From assembly GCF_000026945.1 (NCBI RefSeq), contig NC_012862.1, positions 1,728,501 through 1,792,500 of the forward strand: DNA of 64,000 nt. The letters are read 5' to 3'. Within the stretch, counting starts at the first letter, position 1; each line of letters starts with the position of its first letter. A model generated the notes under the pieces. It did not search any database and was not told the origin of the DNA. It was given only the letters and a program-made list of their open reading frames with translations. Shown in pieces: positions 63,874 through 64,000 of this stretch. A program made the translations under genes and the position numbers. This DNA is from Candida dubliniensis CD36 (taxonomy: Eukaryota > Ascomycota > Pichiomycetes > Serinales > Debaryomycetaceae).

Positions 63874-64000
63874 TCTAATATTACACAAATGCATGATAAT
63901 AAGGATATTTTCCACTCTTTTTTTTTTCTTTACAATTGTTTGTCCCCCCATACACAATACTAAGAACAATGATTACTCACTAAACTAAATTTAGACTATG

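Larger units (their letters stand above)
55836..64000. other. 8.2 kb region without a convincing gene
   Basis: From the GEP3 start to the window end I see no credible protein gene, tRNA or transposon ORF. ORFs of 60-93 codons are present (56272-56538, 56857-57069, 58697-58912, 60118-60369, 61225-61431, 62275-62550, 62862-63143, 63282-63623), but most are low-complexity. The region holds many A/T tracts, C12-A12 at 58672-58695, a TTAGGG-type tract at 59968-59993, C12 at 62316-62327, TGCAT clusters at 63089-63124 and 63653-63663, and TAA repeats near the right end. Such long gaps in Candida often lie upstream of developmental regulator genes with long leaders; the gene beyond 64000 is not visible. 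Confidence 0.6.

Overview
This is a nuclear chromosome segment of a yeast in the Candida CTG clade, most likely Candida albicans or its sister C. dubliniensis. The base composition is AT-rich, genes are mostly intron-less, and the few introns are short with exact TACTAAC branch sites. No CTG codon was seen in the highly expressed genes I scanned, and at one conserved position a CTG codon makes better sense as serine than leucine (mutase codon 187). The linkage of ECM29, UBI4, MDS3, a tandem aldo-keto reductase pair, TPI1 and VAN1 fits my memory of one C. albicans chromosome; I could not run a search to separate the two species. Published translations should read CTG as Ser.

Layout. 1-5.8 kb: the N-terminal part of ECM29 (proteasome adaptor, cut by the window edge), the polyubiquitin gene UBI4 (four head-to-tail units) and an ENT4-type epsin. 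7.7-11.3 kb: OCA5 (TBC-domain protein) and NOP13 (nucleolar RRM protein). 11.6-21.5 kb: a very long coiled-coil EIS1-type eisosome protein and, divergently, MDS3 (Kelch plus split BTB regulator). 22-27.3 kb: two tandem aldo-keto reductases, a YIP4-type Golgi protein and DLD1 (mitochondrial D-lactate dehydrogenase). 28-31.7 kb: an unrecognised S/TP-rich protein, a spliced RING protein, mitochondrial ribosomal protein RSM10 and the tRNA methyltransferase TRM7. 31.7-41.1 kb: KRS1 diverging from eIF3h, the spliced phosphatase gene DET1, TPI1, a TatD-like nuclease and FCP1. 42-49.1 kb: a SUR7/PalI-family membrane protein, PRP19, a PRM15/PGM3-type phosphomutase and spliced VAN1. 50.2-50.4 kb: a tightly spaced tRNA-Arg(UCU)/tRNA-Phe(GAA) pair. 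50.6-55.8 kb: an unrecognised Ser/Asn-rich protein and the permuted GTPase gene GEP3. From 55.8 kb to the end there is about 8.2 kb with no convincing gene.

The genes do not form a pathway. They are ordinary housekeeping genes for proteostasis, translation, ribosome and tRNA maturation, glycolysis and lactate metabolism, membrane domains and cell-wall glycosylation. I found no transposon ORF, CRISPR array or obvious new multi-gene system. The best leads are the tRNA pair, a possible non-AUG mitochondrial leader on KRS1, the 8.2 kb desert with a TTAGGG-type tract and TGCAT clusters, the short C-terminus of PRP19, and three genes whose tiny first exons are easily missed.
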